Below, piece by piece: positions 11,772 to 24,590 of a stretch of DNA of 64,000 bases. A model generated the notes under the pieces. That model worked only from the letters and a program-made list of their open reading frames with translations. It was not told the origin of the DNA and did not search any database. Source of the DNA: Acanthornis magna (Eukaryota > Chordata > Aves > Passeriformes > Acanthizidae); NCBI GenBank assembly GCA_036785705.1, contig JAWUZG010000001.1, forward strand, positions 2,108,001-2,172,000, in the 5' to 3' direction. The position numbers and the translations under genes were made by a program. How positions within the stretch are numbered: the first letter of the stretch is position 1; each line of letters starts with the position of its first letter.

Positions 11772-12672
11772 GTGTCTAATGTCAAGTGGAGACAGAAATG
11801 AATGTAATTCCTTAACAGTGGGACACACTCCAGCTGGGGAGTCCTTATACAAAACGGGACTGCAGTACCTACCCCTAACTGGCAGTCATGCTTTGTGCTT
11901 CGCAACAACCTCCCAGATGGACTCCTGTGAGCAAGTAGGAAAACATATCATTCATATTTACCTTCCTGGGTTAAAAATGGCAGGCAAACCAAACTCCAAA
12001 GCCTTGGTGAGGTGCAGCTTCTGAAAGAGGTACTTCTGAGCACCTGTGGCTCCAGGAGAACATTATTACTTGGTAACAGCAGCAGCAGACAAGCTGACAA
12101 CAAGCTGCTGAAGTCCCTTATGAATCTCTTGACAGAGATGTTCCAGCAGTGCTCATGGCAGGAACAGATTTTTGCTGTCAAGAAGTATCTGCCCTGTCCG
12201 TGCAGGAACAATCATCAGTTTGAAAGGCTGTTGATGAGGCATTGAGGTTTCAAGTTTAGCAAGGTGTAAGAAAGATTAAATTTTTGGATTTCTATTTTTA
12301 TTCCTGGGGCTCAGCATTGAGATTTGAGATTTGGGTTATTAAATCAGATTCTGAGTTTTCATTTAAAGGAAAACAACAACAAGGTCAACAAAAAAACCAC
12401 CCACACATTGAGGAAAATAAAAGCAAAACAAAGAGATGGGGTGACACTCCAATCACTGGAATGTAACCAGATGAAACCGTGTGATCCTATGAAGGGAATA
12501 TTTGCTGCTGTTTGCTCCTTAATTAATTATTGCTGGCAAGTTGTGCAGGGTGTGGGCCTGTTCTTGGCTGCTTCACTCTATGTTTGATGCTGAGGCCAGG
12601 GGAACTCCAGAGGGTATTGTAAAAATTCCTTGCCTTGGGAGTGAAATAGAGAAAAAAAACTCTGTGCGCTCA

Positions 12673-12697
12673 CTGTTGTTGTTGTTGTTGTTGTTTC
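12673..12697. repeat. (GTT)n microsatellite
   Basis: An uninterrupted run of about seven to eight GTT units ending in TTTC, likely polymorphic between individuals. Confidence 0.9.
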
Positions 12698-14164
12698 AAA
12701 TCCTGTCCCCCATGGTAATTTTATGATGGTCCTTGATACTCCAAAACCACCAAAGATGGAGGCTGCAAGTTTTGACCATCTTAAAGGTGTTAGGGAAAAG
12801 TTACAGTGGGAAAAGGGAAACCTAGAACAGGAGTTAGGATGCCTGAATGGGCCACAGCACATCTGGGCTTCATTCCCTGATTTGTTGTAAAATGTCACTA
12901 TGACCTCAGTCAAATCACTTAGGGATGGGCTATTAAAGGGATTTACATACCTAAATCCACCATGACATTTTCAAAGTTGGAGCTCCGGCACTGCCTTGTA
13001 TTTCTCCTTCCTGCTGGTGCACAAAACTCCTGGGGATGGTTTAAACCCACCTTCCTGCTGGAGGCTGTGAGGCTTGAGAGAAGCTTCCTCTGCCATGTCC
13101 CTACTCGTTGCTTTTCCCTGTCTTCATGTAATTTGCACTGATATGGGACCGTGGGTAAAACTGGATCAAGCAACCAGTGCTGATGAAAAATAAGCAGTCA
13201 AAATGTCACCACAAGTGATGAAAAAAATGTCAAAAATAGATAAAATATTATTTTCACCATGTAACCCCACAATTATGTGATAAGGGAGGGGCAAGAAATA
13301 AAAATGGGAACACAAAAGGCAAGACCAGCTCTTTCACTAACAGAAATAATTTGTTTTAATTTAATTTTTACAAATTAATTTTTGTGCTGCTAACATGGTG
13401 ATGGAAAATGCATTTCAAGTCTTCTATGCTCCAAGAATATATATTTATGGTCTGACAATTAATTCACCTTATACTCAATATACGAAAAAAATGGTGTAAA
13501 TAACTATACCACAATCACAAAATAGCTGAAGTATTTCACGACAATTGAGTAAAAGTTGAGTAATTTACAATAAAGTCACAACAACCCCAACAAAGGCTGA
13601 AAACAATTTCCACCTTCCTGGAAGAAAATTATAGCTAAACAAAACTGGTTTATTTCTTACTCAGTTCCCCTTCAATATAAATGATTTCATTAAAATCATT
13701 CCTTTTCTGACTTAAACTAATAGCAAAACAGGGTTAAGTATTCTCAGGATAGTTTTACTTTTAAACCACAATAACTATCCATGTAGGCACAGTTCCATTA
13801 ATTAAACATATGAATTTAATGTAGCTAATTTATGCAAGTTTGGGCTCAGACTCACAAGTGATTAGCATTGCATAATAAGGTACTTGACCTATGATTTAAC
13901 TGTCCCTGAATGTGATTTTAAGCTGCAGTAAGTGAAAATTGTAACAAAAAGGCAAAGATTGGCTTAATACAGAGAACTCTGCTAGTTCAACTTTATGTTT
14001 CAGTAAGAATAAATATTCTTACCAACATGAAATGAGTGCATTGTCTATTTTTTTAAAAAATCATATCCTTTATATTCTAGCTGGAGGTGCAAGAGATTTG
14101 TTGTCTTTTTAGGGGAAATTACAGCTGATCATAAGTTAGCGGAACTTGTTTCCTGTTTGATTCT

Positions 14165-14176
14165 CCCCCCCCCCCC
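14165..14176. repeat. C12 homopolymer
   Basis: Twelve consecutive C residues within an otherwise AT-rich region, preceded by TTCT. Slippage-prone and possibly length-uncertain in an assembly. Confidence 0.9.
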
Positions 14177-15286
14177 ATTAAAACTTCATTTAAATTGGGA
14201 AAAGTCCCTCTAGGAAACTGAAAAAAAACCTAGCAAAAAAAAAATGGTATTTTAAAATCCATTTAGCTAAAACTTTCTGCAAAGTTTCTCAAAATGGCAA
14301 TTGAAATTTTTTTTTTACTGACTGGAACCAGATGCCTGCAAAGTCAATAACTGAAGACCTCATGTTTTGTTTAAAGAAAAAAAAAATTGAGAAAGTGGGC
14401 CTGAGGGGGAAAAAATCTGTGGGGGAAATTTGGAGAAAGCAAATCACTGTTCAATTTCTTCGCTGCAAAAAGAAACAAACCCAGCCCTTAGGAATAGCTA
14501 TTATTTCTTCACCTTGCCATTTTTTACTCCCTCTGATGTAACTATTGAAAATCAATGGTTCCTCTGACTAAGGAAGGTGAAGCCATTCCATGTATTCCTC
14601 CCTGATGCAGTAAAAGGGAATGTAAGGTTCAAGACAGCAACCAACCTGAGTGCCTAATGTTCAAAAGCAGATTGCAGCTGAGCTGGCTACTGGTTTGAAA
14701 ACTTGAATATGCAATACTTGACCAGAAAGTAAAGAATATGACTGAATAAAGATTTTATTTCTCATCCTCAGTCAGCTGACATTGGTTAGAGCTACAAAAG
14801 TCATTTGAAAACAGGCAGTGACTGCTGACTCAGAGGTTACACTCCCCTCTGACAGCATGAAATTAGTTGCAGTTGGTCATAATATGTGTTTCTGGTCTAC
14901 TCGTGGTCAAGGACGTCTCCTGCAGTAACCCAAATGCTTTGAAGCCTCATCTGGAGAGCAAAATACCCAAGGGAAAGGTCACAATTTAAGAGAAGCAACA
15001 GTATTCTGATAAACAGGATAAGGGAATTTTAGAAACTTCAAGACTTTTTTTTCTTCCTTCCTTTCCGGCCCACACAGGTATTGCTGGAGGCATCAGTCCT
15101 AGAAAAATTAGGCTACTGTAAGATTTATTGGCTGAGTGCAGAGTTTACATTACATTTTCTCTCATCACTTTCTCCTGGAGTAATTGCCTATGCATGCACA
15201 GTCCTGGCTGCAAACAGTGTGGTCTGATCCTTGGGTGGCTCATTTTGGGGCTCATCCAGCAAAAAGTTGATATCACCCATGAGCAG

Positions 15287-15309
15287 CTGAGTCCTTTAAA
15301 AGGACTCAG
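15287..15309. repeat. 23-bp palindrome
   Basis: CTGAGTCCTTT and AAAGGACTCAG are perfect 11-bp inverted arms flanking a single A. GAGTC-like half-sites occur at both ends. It could be a dimeric protein-binding site or chance. Confidence 0.85.
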
Positions 15310-15735
15310 AAGCTTGGGACTTTGCAGGGAGATAACGTGGTTCTTTAGAAGAGAAGCCCCTCATTACAGGGCTTCTGCAAACACTGTCTCTCAGTTATTT
15401 ATTTCCTACAACTGCTGTTATCCTTCAAGTCTGATTTTTTTTTTTTGCTGTAATTTCCTTTCATCAGCAGCCACTGTAATTGATATAAAATACCTATAGA
15501 CATAGTTTTATTTGTGAAATTTGTGGTTAAATCATTGTGTGAGTTTTTCTTTCTTAATTTTATATATCCAGTGGGCCTAAAAAATCTGGCACACGGTTTG
15601 CAAAACTCTCTCTGTCTCCTTTGTTGTAATAAGGCCATAAATGCTCAATTTCAGCTGGAAACACCAAAATCAAACTTGCAAAAGCGCTACTGATTGGGAA
15701 AGCCGTCCACTCAATTCTCCACACAGCACCCCAAA

Positions 15736-15797
15736 GAGTTGGACTCAATGATCCTTGTGGGTCTCTTTCCTCTCAGGATATTTTATAATTCTGTGAC
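15736..15797 (+). mobile_element. CR1 LINE extreme 3' end
   Basis: Only the last ~60 bp of a CR1 remain: GAGTTGGACTCAATGATCC, TTGTGGGTCTCTTTCCTCTC and AGGATATTTTATAATTCTGTGA. The TTGTGGGTC and AGGATATT variants mark a subfamily different from the CCTTCCAACCCAAACC copies. Upstream sequence is not recognisably CR1. Confidence 0.88.
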
Positions 15798-16121
15798 TCC
15801 GAGAAGCAAAGCCTTGCTAGCAGGTACAAACTACAGCCCTCACAGAACATCTGTGGGTCTTTCTGCTCAAGGTTATGATTGCGCAGGGATAAAGATCTGA
15901 CACTGCACAATAATATTTCCCAAGTCTCTCTACAGAGGATTTTACGGCGAAAGTATTTTATGAGCTCTGAGAACTCATGATTATAAGGCTTATACCAGTG
16001 GCTAAAGGAATCCTGCATGTTCTTTAAACTAGGCTGAGCACCTCTGTGTTCTCGCCCTTTTCGTGTTATCATTCAATACTTGAATTTTACCTGAGAATGC
16101 CTAAATGTAAATAGTAGTTGG

Positions 16122-16137
16122 AAAAAAAAAAAAAAAA
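16122..16137. repeat. A16 homopolymer
   Basis: Sixteen A residues. No upstream body of a retrotransposed gene or SINE is recognisable, so it is treated as a simple repeat. Confidence 0.9.
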
Positions 16138-19100
16138 CCTAAACCAAAAGCTAGCTAAGATTAGGCTGGTAAAACCAGAGCCAGATATCAGAGTTTGACC
16201 CATGGTGAACAGTCTTAGCATTTTCACTCATTTCCAATACTTATGCAGAGAAAGGTAAAACCCAAATAATTTCCTTTTGTAAAAATTACAGTCCTGTGAA
16301 GCTGCAATAATGTTCCAGAAACAACAAGAAGAAAGGCGGGCCAGGCCGCTTCAAAGCCCGGCTGTATTATTCTTATTGGTTCCTTGGAAAATATTTCATG
16401 ACACATGAACCTCTTGAACAGTAGAAAGACATCCAGCTTTGAAATAATAACTGGGGGAAGAGGGTAAACCGAGCCATATTTTTTCAAGCATTCCAGGTGC
16501 CCTCTGCAATTGGTGACCTAGCCAAGTATGAGAAACAATGCAATCCCTGGGGTCTGCCGCCAAAAAGATCCACAGCCACTAAATGCATTAAGACATTAAT
16601 GTCTACTTTGGGATCAGTTCTCAACTTAACAGGTTAACCTCTGGCCCACGAGGGAATAAGCAGCAAACAAGATTTAGCCAAAGCTTGTACTCAGAGGGTA
16701 ATTGATAGCTGCAGCCCACCCATCTGATACATTTTTTTGATGGAGATAATTTTCCTCTCATAAGGGAACTATCCGTAGAAATAATTTAAGTTGACATCTC
16801 AACACTAAATCAAAATGCTGTGGTCTGACATAGGTAGTGCTAGATGATCTGAGTCTTTCCAGCTAAAGGACAGAGGGGAAGGCAGGAGGGAGAGGGAAAG
16901 AAACCTTGGTTTGTTATTTTGGTCATTTTTTGGAAGGAAAGTTTCCATTTCACTGACAAATAAATCAGCTTTTCTTTGGAATAATAAGGAATCACTCCTT
17001 TATCCCTTTCAAATTAGGCATATTTTAGATCCCAACAAAATGAGTCTTTGTGTCACATTTTTGGGTGAGTGTTTTTGATGTTTGCTTCTTTCTCTTTTTG
17101 AAAAAAACCAGTTATTCTGCTGAAGTGTAGGGAACTGTTAATTGGTTTTTAGTACATTAATGTAAGCAAAATTTGCCTGTAGAGGAGATAACATTGATAT
17201 AAACCTTTGATATTAACATTATTTCTTCTTCTTCTCTTCTTTTGCCTTTTGCCTTTTGCAAGAGGAATTTTAAAAGGTCTCTTTTTTCATTTCCCCTCCT
17301 TGTCCCAAAACTGTATGAAAAATATCAAAGCACATCAAATATACAGCACTTTCATAGTATTCTCACATTTTCTATACAGAATAATAGCACAACCTTTGGG
17401 GAATACGTAGGAGCAGCAAGAAACTTGCAGCAAATGGTGCTGGAAATGCTGGAGATCGAAGCTGAATGTCAATCCATCTGTTGTTCTGATAGCAAGAAAA
17501 AGTTACTTCCTCTCTTGAAACACTTGACATCTTTATTTACAAAATCAGCCGTTATACATTAATTTAGAAGTTGGTTATGGTGTAAGGGTGCATGTTTTCA
17601 TTCTGGTTCCACAGTATTATTAAGAATTTATCTTGCTGATTAAGGCAGGAAGTTCCATATGAGACACGGTCATCTACAAGACATGACAACAGCACCATTT
17701 CAATCTTCCAAGACACAATATTTTGTGTTAAATATTCCCAACACAGATATGTATTGCTCCTACCTGAAAGCTCATTGTATAACTAGAACAAGTCTTTGAA
17801 TTTCAGGAAATTAATGAATTATTAAATAAAACAGTACAACAGAGTTTTTTCCTCCCTGAGCAGCAGAAGTGACTGTCTAGACAGTTATGTCACAGCAATA
17901 TATCGTTTATGAATACGGCAAGCTTCCTGTAGTGACATTTCAAAAATAATTGAACATATAAGACAAGTGGCAATTGCAGAAATTGAACAGAAGCAGTGTG
18001 TTTAAAATATTTTCCTTGTAATATTTTATGTTTTTCATGGTTCCTTTGGTTTGGCCAATCTTACAAGGTCTTTCAACCTACAACAAAGCAGAAAGCTAAG
18101 AGAAAAAAAACCCCAAACCATAAAAACAGAGTGGTTGGTTACTGAACAGAAAATACTTAAGTATTATTATTTGGCAAAGTAGATTTAGCCTGACTTATGC
18201 CAGATAGAAATTGTTACATTGTGAACCAGAAAACTGGGTACTTCAAATGGGATTTATACAATGGAAAAAGCCTTTAAAAACTCCTAAAGGCTGAATTTTC
18301 CTAAGGTACATGTGTTTAGAGAGCAGCAGGTAAACTAGAGTGGGAAATTTTAGAATATTTTGTGCATTTACCCTTAAAGAAAACATCAACCGCCAATTGA
18401 AACTGAAATACATTTTGATAGTTTAAATACAATTTGAATTTTGTCAGCACAACAAATAATGAAGAAACATCTGTGCATTTCCACTTGAAAAATGTGTAAG
18501 GATTAGTTTAAGCATATCAATTTGTCATCTTTTCTCATGAAAAAAAACCCAAAAACCCAAATCCAATCAAAATCAAAACTCAAATGTCTATATTTGTAAT
18601 CCTGCTCTGTTCAGGTGAAACAATATCAGTTGGAAGCTTTAGGATCTTGATCACAGAAAATTACCTGAAGGACCAGTTTAAAAATGAATTGAGTATTTAC
18701 AACATTTTGGTTTGGGACATTTTGTTTTTCTTGTGTAGCATTCAGTCAGGTCTGTTGATAATTATACTATTCCCTCGGGTACAAATAAATTTCACATAAT
18801 GAAGGTTTTTCCTTATTGCTGAAAGTTTTAGTCCATATTTTATTTCACACAGTAACCTTACTACTATCTATAGTAAATTACTGTGACCCATTTGCATCCT
18901 TTTCTTAACCTAGGGCTGATTTTACGGGCCCCTTGGGTAGGTGACACTGATTTACTCCACCATTTTTTCTGGATGGAGGTCAACAGTTTAAGAAGGTTGA
19001 AGCTTGAAGTGACATTAGGTAGTTGAAAATTAAATAATACCAACTAGATCTCAACAGCCCTATGGTGAGATAAAGTTCTTTTCTGTAAAAAGGCAGCCTT

Positions 19101-19380
19101 AGTCTCATCTTCAGTCTCATGGAAATTGGGGCCACATCCTCACCTGACTGCAAATTTTTCACATCCTGTTGAGGTTCAGTGATTTATATCATTTTATGTT
19201 GTGTAGCTGGTGATGCACATTTTATTTGCATTCCCATAAAGCAAAAAAAGAGGACATAAAAGGATGAGAATCTGTCCTTCTAAAAACACACTCACCATGG
19301 TCATCGTGGGGGTGGGTTAGTTTTTATTCTGGCCAACATATTTGAAAGGAAATTCTGCTTTGTGTTGCCACTTTAAACTT

Positions 19381-19412
19381 TTTTCTCTTTTTTTTCTTTT
19401 TTTTTTTTTTTT
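19381..19412. repeat. T-rich tract
   Basis: TTTTCTC followed by T runs interrupted by single C residues and ending in TTACAG. It resembles a polypyrimidine tract plus acceptor, but no donor-bounded open block follows that I can support. Confidence 0.8.
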
Positions 19413-21529
19413 ACAGCACAGACTTCAAAATGCTTCTTTGAAACAACTGAAGAGTGAACTTTAATTCATGTTTTTTAAACAAAGGTTATATGAGACTTAC
19501 AGAAGCCTCACAAAGGAAAAATATCAGCAAGAATTGCACATTACATTTAGAGTGCTACTGACTTTCAAATTTCTCTACAGGTATTATTTCCCATGAATAG
19601 GAACAAAGAGCAAAAACAGTTAAAAAAGCATATTCAAATGTGTGCATAAAAAGGCATGGTAAATGAATACTGTTTAGTTTGCTGACATAATTACTGGAAT
19701 GTAATTTTTATGAGTCGTAGAAATCTTGGCATTTTCACTGAACCAGATAATTAGACTCTGAATAGAACAGGGTCAGAATAATTAATACATCAAAACTAGA
19801 TGAACTTTTTCTAATTATTTTTATTTAATCTCTATTATAATTATTGTTATACTCTGCTGAGCATGATTGCCTCATGTTCATAGATTTGAATGCTGTCTTA
19901 TAGTTGCATCCTGGGACTTTGTGGAATATTAACAAACCGTGGCCTGGAGAAATTAGAATGGTGTCGTTTCATGATGGAATTCTAAATTGGAATTTTTCTA
20001 TTTTTCTATGTAGTTGCACAAATTTTGCTTCACTATCATTTAAAAAATGAATTTAAAAACAAAGTCTTTTAGTTTATTTATTTTTACATTAAAGGGGAAC
20101 TTCTCCTGAAGTTAAAAGCAAGCTCTTAAAATGCACCTCCCTCCCCCTCTCTTCTGACTCCTGCAACTTTTTTTCAGATCTCATCATTTTTCCTTTTAAT
20201 TAGATTTTTTTTCTGATTGCATAGTTTCTCTGCAAGCTTTTGAAACATCAAAGTTAAGGCCAGACTCCACCGACTGAATTCAAACAATCACTCAGAAGCA
20301 TGGAGAATAAGGAGCGCTTCTGTAGTGAATGTTGATGTAATTGAAGGCATGTGAGAGATTTTAGTCTGCATCCTATTTTTTTTCTTTCTTTGAGAAGTGT
20401 AAGCATTAAATATAAGCATTATGACTGCCATCAGGGGGACTGATTCAACAAGCCCTCTGAGGTCAGGTCTGCTGGACAGAGCTTGGGGTTACTTTGATGG
20501 CTTAAAAAATGTCTATTCTCTATTATACAGCATTTGCTATGTCTAAACAACAAAACACATGTAGCTGGAACACAAGTCTCAATTAGAAAATCTTTCCTTT
20601 TGCTTTAGGTGCCAATAGTTTGCTAACCTGATGCAAAATACTGTATGTTCAATTTTGGTAAACTCTGGGAACCCACCAGTGTTTTTTCTTCTTAACTTAA
20701 TTTACGCACCCTATGTGTGCCCAGGTCTAAAGTCATTGTAGACTTACACTGGTATAATCATAAACACAAATAAGGGGTGTATTCACTTTTGAACTTAGAA
20801 ATTCTCACTACAGTTGACTGTGGAGAGCCTTCTTTGAAAAGATTAGGGTTAAGAAAAAGACCTATTGGCCTTTGCTTTCTAATACCTTCTGTTACTATTA
20901 TCTTTTATCATCACGGACAGAAGGCGTTAAGGGGAATGAATAGTCTGTCAAACATGTCGAGGTTTTTTCACTTCAGAAGGTAATTCCATAAACACAGTGT
21001 TTAACTCAACCCTATTATATTGGATCTGCACCCCAACTCTAATGAAATCTCTACTTCTATCCCACATATGATCTCCATGGGAGCAAAGACAATGTATTTC
21101 CTCAGCTTTCTCTAGCTCAAGGTTTTTTTGAAAGCAAAGCAACCTACTTCTCCCTCACCCACTCCTTGTCTCTAAATGTGAATCCCAGCCCTCATCAGAT
21201 TATTCTACAATGAGCAAAGATACCTAAAAAGATAAGTGACCATCTTCCCTTTAAGGGATGCCCAAGATAACAACATTTTCTGCACCAAGAAGGTCTGACT
21301 AATCTCTGTAGGATTTCATAACAGATAATCAGTACTCTGGGAAAGGAACCTGGCCTCATTTCCAGAGCAACCCTCATTTATTTAATGTCCTCACTGGTAG
21401 ATCTCCTGCATACACAACCCAGCTCCCAGGAGAAAGAATGTGGATGGCTGGAACTGGGAAAGGGATAATGAGGGGACAACGAGCCCAGACTGAGTTTCAT
21501 GGTAATTACAAAGTAGTCCAGACTCTGTA

Positions 21530-21690
21530 TCGTAGAATCATGGAATTGTTTGGCTTGGAAGGGACTTTCAAGACCATTCCAACACTCCTGCCATGGGCAG
21601 CGACACTGTCCACTAGACCAGGTCGAAAAGGAACACATCCAACCTGGCCTTGGACACTTCCAGGGATGGAGCAGTGTCCTTCTCTAGCAG
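21530..21690 (-). mobile_element. CR1 LINE 3' end, antisense
   Basis: A reverse-oriented copy beginning with the tail TCGTAGAATCATGGAATTG. It continues with GGCTTGGAAGGGACTTTC, CTCCTGCCATGGGCAG, CACTAGACCAGGT and CAACCTGGCCTTGGACACTT, ending at CCAGGGATGGAGCAG. It is truncated at its 5' side near 21690. Most of the 152-codon frame at 21438-21896 runs through it. Confidence 0.93.
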
Positions 21691-21762
21691 AGAGCACCGG
21701 AAGAATACAGCATAGTTTGTCACCACAACCTTGCAGGTTAAGTAGGCAGATGTTGTTATCCA

Positions 21763-21816
21763 AATATATAGAGTATGTTCTATATACTCTATATATTCCG
21801 GTACCCCACCGGAATA
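21763..21816. repeat. Two overlapping hairpin-forming inverted repeats
   Basis: The first hairpin has perfect 14-bp arms (AATATATAGAGTAT, 21763-21776, and its complement, 21784-21797) with a 7-nt loop. The second has perfect 9-bp arms (TATTCCGGT, 21794-21802, and its complement, 21808-21816) with a 5-nt loop. They share TATT, so only one can form fully at a time. They lie about 70 bp past the truncated side of the CR1 at 21530-21690. Confidence 0.85.
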
Positions 21817-22883
21817 GACTGGGCTGTCTTGAGGATCTATTTGATAAAATCTTCCTCCTAAATCACATTAGGGCAGTCATTCTAATTGAGTTCTAATGTC
21901 TTCTTACAAATAAAAGAAAGTATTTCCCCATCTTTCTATCTGTTGTATTAGATCCACAGTGCTGAAGGCCCAGAGTTCACCTAAATAGAACAATAGAAAT
22001 GATGGCAGAGTCTTCTGAGGACAACACCGAAAGCATCTCATTCATAATTATCATAGATGGGTACTTAACCTGCATTATTTTTTTCAACTCTATACTGCCA
22101 AACCTTCAATAGACCCAATCCTGAAAATGGTCCTCTACATGGCTAATCTGCTGGAGTTAAATAATTTATCACAAGTGTATCTTCCTCTGATGTTGGAGGC
22201 TGAGAAAAATCTGCCTACATAGTCTATGGTATGGTCCTTCCTCCAACTGGAAAGAATTCTTCAGTCCCTTTCATATTGTTCCAAACAAGATTTTCCTCAA
22301 ATAAAGCTGCATTTTCATCATCTTTGGGTGAACTAAAAAAAGGTACATTTAAATTTGCACAATTCTGCCCAGCAATGCATTTCCTTAGAGCCTGCTCTTG
22401 TGATTAAATTCTGCCCTGGGTCAGCTAATTTATGGTTGATATCAGTGAAAGGTCAAGCATCCTGGGTGTGGGAGGAGGGAAGAGTGAGTGTGTGGAGGAG
22501 TTTGCAAACGGAAGGTTGCATTCAACTGCTGATGGAAATTAAGGAAAACATTTGAAAATCTAGATTAACAGGAAACAGATTAAAAAACCCCCCTCAAAAC
22601 TTCCCAAAACTTAGAAACAATAGAGGACACTGATGTAGTCAAGTACAACTTTTGTCTATTTCTCATACACCTTTTCCATTCATTCTTCTCATCATCAAGT
22701 TTTTCCTTCTGTCTTCTCACATCTCTTTTTTGTTGCTCTTGAGTTCTCATACCCACCCAGTTTCCACACTGTTCTATTTTTTCTGTATGTGCAGCTCTTG
22801 ATTTTGTGGAGCAGATGAATTAACACTAAATATTGTAACTGTCAGAAGTCCCTAAAAACTCCTTAGATGCTAAAGGTACTCAC

Positions 22884-22908
22884 CTGAATCAGTCACCAAC
22901 TGCTCTCC
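22884..22908 (-). other. Candidate 25-bp microexon (minus strand)
   Basis: On the minus strand, a pyrimidine-rich acceptor ending TTTTATTGTAG precedes a 25-bp block that ends in ATTCAG|GTGAGTACC, a near-ideal donor. One frame is open (GEQLVTDS). Short blocks between good splice sites arise by chance in long AT-rich DNA, so this is weak. Confidence 0.15.
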
Positions 22909-24485
22909 CTACAATAAAAGTACAAGATTTTACAGAGTGGGGTTAAGGGTGATGTCTAATTACCCACCTTAGGATGAAGTGAACTGCACCCACAAAGGCC
23001 TTTCTCTCCCCATTAACAGTCAGGGGGTTTTAGAAAAGTCATTCACACGCAGAAGTTCATGAGGCATTTTCCTGAAGTTAGACAACATGACTTCCCCAGT
23101 GACCTGTGGAGGATCTAACATTTTCCCCAGTTACAAATTGTGCGTACTTTTTGTCTAAGAATGAGAGGTGAAAGCAGTGAGCAGTTTTCTCTTAGGGACC
23201 ATTTCCACTTCTGAGATGAGCTCATTTCCACAGCAGTGAAGTGTTTTATCTGCAGTTTCCAGGACGGTAGCCTAGAATTTTCTTTGAGGCATCATTTTGA
23301 GTGGTGCAGGAAGGTGATTCCTGCTGATTTAAAAAGATGGTGAATTACATTATCTTTTCTTACCCTTTTTCCCAGTGTCATTGTAAAGGGTACCCTGTAA
23401 CTCCACTTCCCAAGCTTTGAGTATTTTGCATTTCCTCACAGAAGAGCTAAAACAAAACAACACAATGTCTGCATCTTCAGCCCAGTCTTAGGCTCAGCCC
23501 CGAACACAAAAAACTCAAGGAAGGAATCTCAGCTCTTCACAGTAGTACGTAGTACTACATTTCCAAACTGAAATATGTTTCAATAATGAAAAATATTTCC
23601 AATGTACAGTTTTGAGCCTCCAAATGAAACCAGAGTTTGATAGATTGGAGCAATTTGGCAAAAGGCCTTCAGGATGGTTGTGAGCTGGTGCTCTTCCCCT
23701 GAGGGAGGTGACATATTACACTTTTAGATTTTCAAAATTTCTCAGGAATTTTTTTGAAATTCACCGCTGATATTCTCTCCCTAATTAACAGCAGAAAAGC
23801 TGAAACACCATCACATGAAAATAAGATATGTAGTCTTCACATATGATCAATTCTGTTTGAATGATTGCTACTTGGAGTGACAAATAACATCAAGCTTTCG
23901 TGATTAGAAGTACAAACATCTGTCTGTGACTAGACACACCTGAGACACCACTAGCAAACAATAGAAAACTCAGCCATAAACATGGTACACTGAGGTTTGC
24001 AAGAGTGGTTGTTGGTTGAGCTCCCACCTCTGCAACAGGAAACTGTTAAGAACATCTCTGTCTCTGCACTTGGAGTCTGCAGATCTGCTGCTTTCCAGCT
24101 GCACGAAGCTGAAAACTCAATAAATTTCAGGTACATCACAGAGGTTGCACTCTTTTCACTCTTGGTGCCAAACTGAGGACGTCAGTTTGCAAACATATTG
24201 GCTGTCACTGCACAGGTCAGAAGGAAAATTAACAAGCCACTGAAAATCTTCACGCACAGCTGATGTTTAATTGGTGAGTCCACTCATTTGAACAGCAAGA
24301 GAAGATTAAGGAAAAGGATGTTGGTAGTTATTTCCTATATAGGCTATAAACCAAGCTGTTGAATACAGCTCTTCCCTCTTGTGTTACTCATGTGGGATGT
24401 GCAAAAGGCACTGGCAAGTTCCTGTTGTGGGGAAGGAAGGCTGCCTCTGCTGCTGTCAGGCCAGCACAGGAAGATCCTTCAAAGA

Positions 24486-24590
24486 TCTGGTCTAGTGGAA
24501 GGTGGCCCTGCCCATGGCAGTGGGAGTTGGAATGACCTTTGAGGTCCTTTCCAACCCAAACCATTCCATGACTCTATGATTCTCTGATAG
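24486..24590 (+). mobile_element. CR1 LINE extreme 3' end
   Basis: About 100 bp of a sense-strand CR1: CTGGTCTAGTGGAAGGTGG, CCCTGCCCATGGCAGTGGG, TTTCCAACCCAAACCATTCC and ATGACTCTATGATTCTCTGA. The match to the common avian form is close, suggesting a comparatively recent, strongly truncated insertion. Confidence 0.94.

Larger units (their letters stand above)
11772..15735. other. Non-genic AT-rich DNA
   Basis: No gene is supported. The stretch holds an ACAAC-rich patch near 12370-12410, the (GTT)n tract at 12673-12697, the C12 run at 14165-14176 and a 23-bp palindrome at 15287-15309. Segments 13200-14060 are very AT-rich with repeated TTTAATT-type words. Confidence 0.6.
15798..21529. other. 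Non-genic AT-rich DNA, about 5.7 kb without a clear transposon
   Basis: No gene is supported. The stretch contains an A16 run (16122-16137), (CTT)n and three TTTTGCC units near 17221-17258, A/C-rich slippage at 18100-18120 and 18541-18575, and a T-rich tract at 19381-19412. The segment 16500-16860 has mixed composition and a perfect 14-bp palindrome AGACATTAATGTCT (16591-16604), so it is a possible conserved non-coding element. Confidence 0.5.
21691..24485. other. Non-genic DNA
   Basis: No gene is supported. Two overlapping hairpins at 21763-21816 are listed separately. A possible 25-bp microexon on the minus strand at 22884-22908 is discussed in the findings. The remainder is AT-rich without recognisable repeats. 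Confidence 0.55.

Noticed and set aside
16122..16137. A16 run (also 48969-48984 and 59440-59454) as a possible retrocopy tail
   Set aside because: No recognisable gene or SINE body lies upstream and no flanking duplication was seen.
19295..19330. Minus-strand donor-like CCATG|GTGAGTGT
   Set aside because: All three frames upstream contain stops before any usable acceptor.
21438..21896. 152-codon plus-strand frame
   Set aside because: It runs through the CR1 at 21530-21690 and the hairpin region.
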